Source: an uncultured Planctomycetota bacterium (GTDB lineage: Bacteria; Planctomycetota; UBA1135; UBA2386). Taken from it: a stretch of DNA of 11,910 bases. A program made the translations under genes and the position numbers. The stretch is from positions 1 through 11,910 of the forward strand of contig CAIYFF010000615.1 in the NCBI GenBank assembly GCA_903925435.1, read 5' to 3'. Numbering within the stretch: position 1 is the first letter of the stretch; the number at the start of each line of letters is the position of its first letter. Under the pieces are notes generated by a model. That model did no database searches and was not told the DNA's origin. It saw only the letters and a program-made list of their open reading frames with translations. This document shows positions 9,219 to 11,910 of the stretch, one piece after another.

Positions 9219-10163
9219 CACGGATGCTGTCGCGGACTCCGCGGCCGCGGCGAGGTCGAGAACTGCGGGCAGCCTGCACGCAGACGTGACGTAGCGAGTG
9301 CGAAGGCGCTGCACGCAAGCGCGCACGCGCCCCGGCGTGCCGAGGTCGGTCCATCCGCACGGCGGCGCAACGCGCAAATCGAGGAACGGCTCCGACCCCT
9401 GCAGCACGTCGCGCGAGAAGTCCGCTGACTCCACCATCGAGTAGAGCGACTCCGCCCGCGACGGTCCCTCTTCTGGCCGCGCCCAACGGAACGCGGCGTG
9501 CATGCGCGGCAAGCGGCGCTCGTACAGCTGCAACAACGACGCCAAAGGCGACGCGAGCAGCATGGTGTTCCACACCGCTCCGACGCGCAGCAGTGCGGCC
9601 GCTTCGGCAGCCGTTGGCTTCTCCACGAACGACGACACGCCCATCGTCGGCGTCGACGAGCGCACCGGGACGATGTAGCCATACTCCGGATCGGGAGAGT
9701 CCGCTGCCATGCCGACGAGCACAGGTCGCCCTGAACGCGAGCGCGCCTGCGCTGCGAGCAACGCTGCAGCAAGCGCACCCTCGTCCGCCACGAAGTGGTC
9801 TGCGGGCAGCATCGTCACGTGCGCCTGAGGATCGATGGACTCGATCGTGCGCAGGCCAAGCAACACGCCCGCGGCGGTTCCCTTGTCGCATGGCTGCACG
9901 ACGACGCGGACGTTGCTGCCATCGAACTCGCGCTCCCACCACCTCGCGTGGTCGCGAGCCACCACCACGACGACGTTCTCGCGCGCCGACAGCAACTCAG
10001 CCCGCGCGACCGCGTCGCCGAGCAGCGAGCGCCCGCCGAACAAGGAGCAGTACTGCTTGGGCACACGCACTCCACCACTCGTCGTCGTCAAGGACGCGAG
10101 TCGGTTGCCGCTGCCAGCGGCAAGCACGAGCGCAAACTTCCCACTGCGTCGATCATCGAACAT
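9216..10163 (-). CDS. sugar-phosphate nucleotidyltransferase (mannose-1-P guanylyltransferase-like)
   Basis: A 315-aa GT-A-fold NTP transferase that would join a nucleotide to a sugar 1-phosphate. The N-terminal signature FALVLAAGSGNRLASLT (10-26) with VPKQYCSLFGGRSLL (K36) is the nucleotide-binding loop. QPCDKGTAAGVLLGL (90-104) and LPADHFV with metal-binding D122 follow, then YGYIVP, FVEKP and WNTMLL, all in the order seen in mannose-1-phosphate guanylyltransferases. The C-terminal cupin isomerase domain of bifunctional AlgA/ManC enzymes is absent. The start at 10163 is supported by TGAGGA 6 nt upstream. It is the middle gene of a trio, 9 nt after the CBS gene and 8 nt before the methyltransferase-esterase. 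No glycan genes surround it, so the sugar and the final product are unclear; GDP-mannose is a guess from similarity. Confidence 0.88.
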   Translation of the reverse strand: MFDDRRSGKFALVLAAGSGNRLASLTTTSGGVRVPKQYCSLFGGRSLLGDAVARAELLSARENVVVVVARDHARWWEREFDGSNVRVVVQPCDKGTAAGVLLGLRTIESIDPQAHVTMLPADHFVADEGALAAALLAAQARSRSGRPVLVGMAADSPDPEYGYIVPVRSSTPTMGVSSFVEKPTAAEAAALLRVGAVWNTMLLASPLASLLQLYERRLPRMHAAFRWARPEEGPSRAESLYSMVESADFSRDVLQGSEPFLDLRVAPPCGWTDLGTPGRVRACVQRLRTRYVTSACRLPAVLDLAAAAESATASV

Positions 10164-10175
10164 GGCTGTTCCTCA
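10164..10175 (-). promoter_or_regulatory. ribosome binding site overlapping the CBS stop codon
   Basis: On the minus strand TGAGGAACAGCC leads into the ATG at 10163. TGA ends the CBS gene and AGGA is the Shine-Dalgarno core, 6 nt from the start. The layout nearly repeats the next junction in the trio. Confidence 0.75.
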
Positions 10176-10676
10176 GGACCTTTGACTAGAGGCAAGCGCT
10201 GCTGCTGCGGCGGCCTTCGCTGCCGGCACCGTCGCGCGCTTTGGATGTGCTGCGCAAACCGACGCCATGGTCTGCACGAGTTCGCGGCCCATCGACGCGT
10301 CGTGCGACGCAATACGGGCGATGTCATTCATCGACAAGATGCCGACGAGCTTGCCAGCGTCGTCGACGACAGGAAGGCGACGCACCTTGGCTTTGCGCAT
10401 CGCGTCCGCTGCGCGCGCCACGTCCTCATCCGCGCGGCACACGGCGATGTCGTGGGACATCGATTCGCGGACGCGGATCTCCGCGAGCCGCTTGCCGCGC
10501 GTGTAGGCGCCCATGCAGATGTCGCGGTCCGTGATCGTCGCGCCGACTGCGCCCGTGGTGTCGACCACCGGAAGCACACCGCAGTCGTGCTCCCACAGGA
10601 GCTTCGCCGCGTGTTCGAGGGAGTCCTGTGGACGGCAGGACGCAACGGGGGAAGTCATCAGTTCGCGCACTCGCAT
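10173..10676 (-). CDS. CBS-domain-pair protein
   Basis: A 167-aa stand-alone pair of CBS domains (Bateman module), which commonly bind AMP, ADP, ATP or SAM and sense energy state. CBS 1 (about 7-57) has VRELMTSPVASCRPQDSLEHAAKLL and GATITDRDI. CBS 2 (about 73-124) has MSHDIAVCRADEDVARAADAM, VRRLPVVDDAGKLVGILSMNDIARIA. There is no attached enzyme or membrane domain, and the C-terminal end (about 146-167) is a low-complexity Ala/Lys/Ser tail. AAGGAG lies 8 nt before the ATG at 10676, the strongest ribosome binding site in the window. It leads the tight trio and may be regulatory for a partner protein; none is identified. The methyltransferase downstream uses SAM, so a SAM link is conceivable but purely speculative. 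Confidence 0.92.
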   Translation of the reverse strand: MRVRELMTSPVASCRPQDSLEHAAKLLWEHDCGVLPVVDTTGAVGATITDRDICMGAYTRGKRLAEIRVRESMSHDIAVCRADEDVARAADAMRKAKVRRLPVVDDAGKLVGILSMNDIARIASHDASMGRELVQTMASVCAAHPKRATVPAAKAAAAAALASSQRS

Positions 10677-10826
10677 GGATCGTTCTCCTTGGCGGACGCG
10701 CCCATCGCGCCACTGCCACGCCAGCAATCGACCGCAAGGAAACCAGCGCGGCGATACGAAGGAGAGACCCCCTCAAACGAGCGTGCTGCGCAGTGGGCGT
10801 TCGCCAACGCGCCCTGGTCGTGCAGA
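10677..10826 (-). promoter_or_regulatory. gap upstream of the CBS trio
   Basis: These 150 bp lie between the UbiB-like gene stop and the CBS start. AAGGAG (10685-10690) is the CBS ribosome binding site. A GGGCG/CGCCC inverted repeat (10795-10799 and 10810-10814) starts about 12 nt after the UbiB-like stop and could be a weak terminator, though no T-tract follows. I could not see a clear sigma-70 promoter. The size suggests the trio may have its own promoter rather than depending on the upstream gene. No ORF of merit is present. Confidence 0.4.
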
Positions 10827-11910
10827 TCAGTCGCCGCGATCGGACAGCGCGCGGCGTGAAGACCGCCAGAGCCGGATCCCGAGCATCGCCGCTGCCGTGA
10901 ATCCGGCGAGGCCGAGCGCAGACACATTGCCGATGCGGGGCGGCGCGGCGCTCGCCCACAGCGAAGCGGATGCGAGCACGAGGGCGGCAGTCAGGATGCC
11001 AAGCGTGAGGCGATTGACGCTGTCGTCGAGATGGCGATGTTCGAGGCGCACCCGGAACGAGCCCTGGCCCATGCGATCGATCGTGCGACGCAGTCCTGAA
11101 GGAAACGCGGCAACGAGGCGTTCCCATTCGCGCGACGCTCGCATCACGCGGGCAGCGACGCGACGAGGAGCCCAACGCATGCGCACGGCGCGTCGACAAA
11201 CAGGCGCGGCGATCTGCGCGAGGCTGAAGTTCCGGTCGAGCATGCGCGACGATCCTTCGAGCACGACGACCGTGCGCAACAACATCGCGAGCGATGCGGG
11301 CAACGCGAGTCGATGGCGATGCAGCACGCCGAACACGGCGCCGAGGAACTCGCCGATCTCCACTCGCTGCAGCGGCGTGTCGATGTGGTCGTCGAGGATC
11401 TCCGCAAGGTCTGCGCCGAGCGCCTCGCGATCGGCTCGCTGCTCGCCGCGACAGATCTGCAGCAGGCAATCGGCAAGATCCGACGAGCGACGGTCGACGG
11501 CGAGCAACATCAGATCTTCGAGTTGCTCGCGCAGCATGGGGTCGATGCGAGCCGCCATCCCGCAATCGAGAATCCCAAGCACGCCGTCCTCGAGCCACAG
11601 CAGGTTTCCTGGATGAGGATCCGCGTGGAAGAACCCGTCGCGGAACACCATGTCGAGCCACGCCTTCGCGCCGATGCGCGCGATCGCGCGCTGGTCCGCT
11701 GCGCGCTCGTGCAACGCCGCGGCGTCGGAAATCGGCGTGCCACGGAAGCGCTCCATCGTCAGCGCGCCGCGCGAGCAAAGGCCCTCCTTTGCGTGTGGGA
11801 AACGCACGCTGCCATCCTGCGCAAACGCGGCGGCGAACCGTTCCATGTTGGCGCGCTCGTGCTGCATGTCGAGTTCGCGCAACAGCGAGCGGTGCAACTG
11901 CCGCGCCACC
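10827..11910 (-). CDS. UbiB/AarF (ABC1) family atypical kinase, C-terminal part
   Basis: The last 361 codons of a protein kinase-like protein that runs off the end of the window, so its N-terminus (KxGQ motif, Ala-rich loop) is not visible; the GTG near 11909 is not a real start. The visible part begins with LLRELDMQHERANMERFAAAF, matching the family's ELDxxxEAxN segment, then MERFRGTPISD, the catalytic FFHADPHPGNLLW (His-Asp-x-His-x-x-Asn type) and the metal-binding motif as LDCGM where DFG-type LDFGM is usual. Two hydrophobic C-terminal segments (LTLGILTAALVLASASLWA and ALGLAGFTAAAMLGIRLW) are likely membrane helices, as in UbiB, which aids ubiquinone synthesis at the inner membrane. The ubiquinone role is inferred; many paralogues have other or unknown roles. 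It lies 150 nt upstream of the CBS trio. Confidence 0.88.
   Translation of the reverse strand, partial: VARQLHRSLLRELDMQHERANMERFAAAFAQDGSVRFPHAKEGLCSRGALTMERFRGTPISDAAALHERAADQRAIARIGAKAWLDMVFRDGFFHADPHPGNLLWLEDGVLGILDCGMAARIDPMLREQLEDLMLLAVDRRSSDLADCLLQICRGEQRADREALGADLAEILDDHIDTPLQRVEIGEFLGAVFGVLHRHRLALPASLAMLLRTVVVLEGSSRMLDRNFSLAQIAAPVCRRAVRMRWAPRRVAARVMRASREWERLVAAFPSGLRRTIDRMGQGSFRVRLEHRHLDDSVNRLTLGILTAALVLASASLWASAAPPRIGNVSALGLAGFTAAAMLGIRLWRSSRRALSDRGD

Noticed and set aside
7681..9294. A 537-codon plus-strand ORF opposite the methyltransferase-esterase gene
   Set aside because: It is antisense to two well-supported domains, low in recognisable motifs, and has no SD-backed start.
9208..9942. 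In-frame upstream extension of the methyltransferase-esterase frame
   Set aside because: This stretch lies within the nucleotidyltransferase in another frame, has no recognisable domain, and the ATG at 9207 has a good SD and the expected PCMT N-terminus.
10426..11778. A 450-codon minus-strand ORF overlapping the CBS and UbiB-like genes in another frame
   Set aside because: The translation is Arg-rich without domains and conflicts with two motif-supported genes.

Overview
The window is GC-rich (roughly two-thirds G+C by eye), densely coding, and looks chromosomal. The gene families (FixJ/NarL-type response regulator, hybrid PAS histidine kinase, PPDK, UspA, CBS pair, UbiB/AarF kinase) suggest a proteobacterium, most likely beta or gamma. 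There is no rRNA or other marker, so that placement is an inference. I saw no tRNA, insertion sequence, CRISPR array or phage gene.

Layout. (1) 49-2953: a LuxR-type response regulator (minus) faces away from a PAS-PAS-HisKA-HATPase-receiver hybrid kinase (plus) across a 259-bp shared upstream region, probably one signalling unit. (2) 3009-4264: a universal stress protein and a short sensorless histidine kinase, both minus, with the kinase gene upstream. (3) 4376-7186: pyruvate phosphate dikinase (plus), divergent from the short kinase and broken by an in-frame TAA at codon 193; the frame is otherwise open to a normal C-terminus. (4) 7213-11910, all minus: the UbiB/AarF-like kinase (truncated by the window edge), then after 150 bp a tight trio of CBS-pair protein, sugar-phosphate nucleotidyltransferase and a fused isoaspartyl methyltransferase/erythromycin-esterase-like protein. 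Both inner junctions of the trio have an SD fused to the upstream stop codon (TGAGGAAC...ATG).

Taken together, the content reads as a stress or low-energy locus: two signalling modules, an ATP-binding USP, an adenylate-sensing-type CBS protein, a PPi-linked pyruvate/PEP enzyme and a protein-repair methyltransferase. This joint role is inferred from families and neighbourhood only. The two most notable points are the interrupted PPDK gene and the methyltransferase-esterase fusion, whose two sets of catalytic motifs are both intact. I found no clearly unprecedented multi-gene system.
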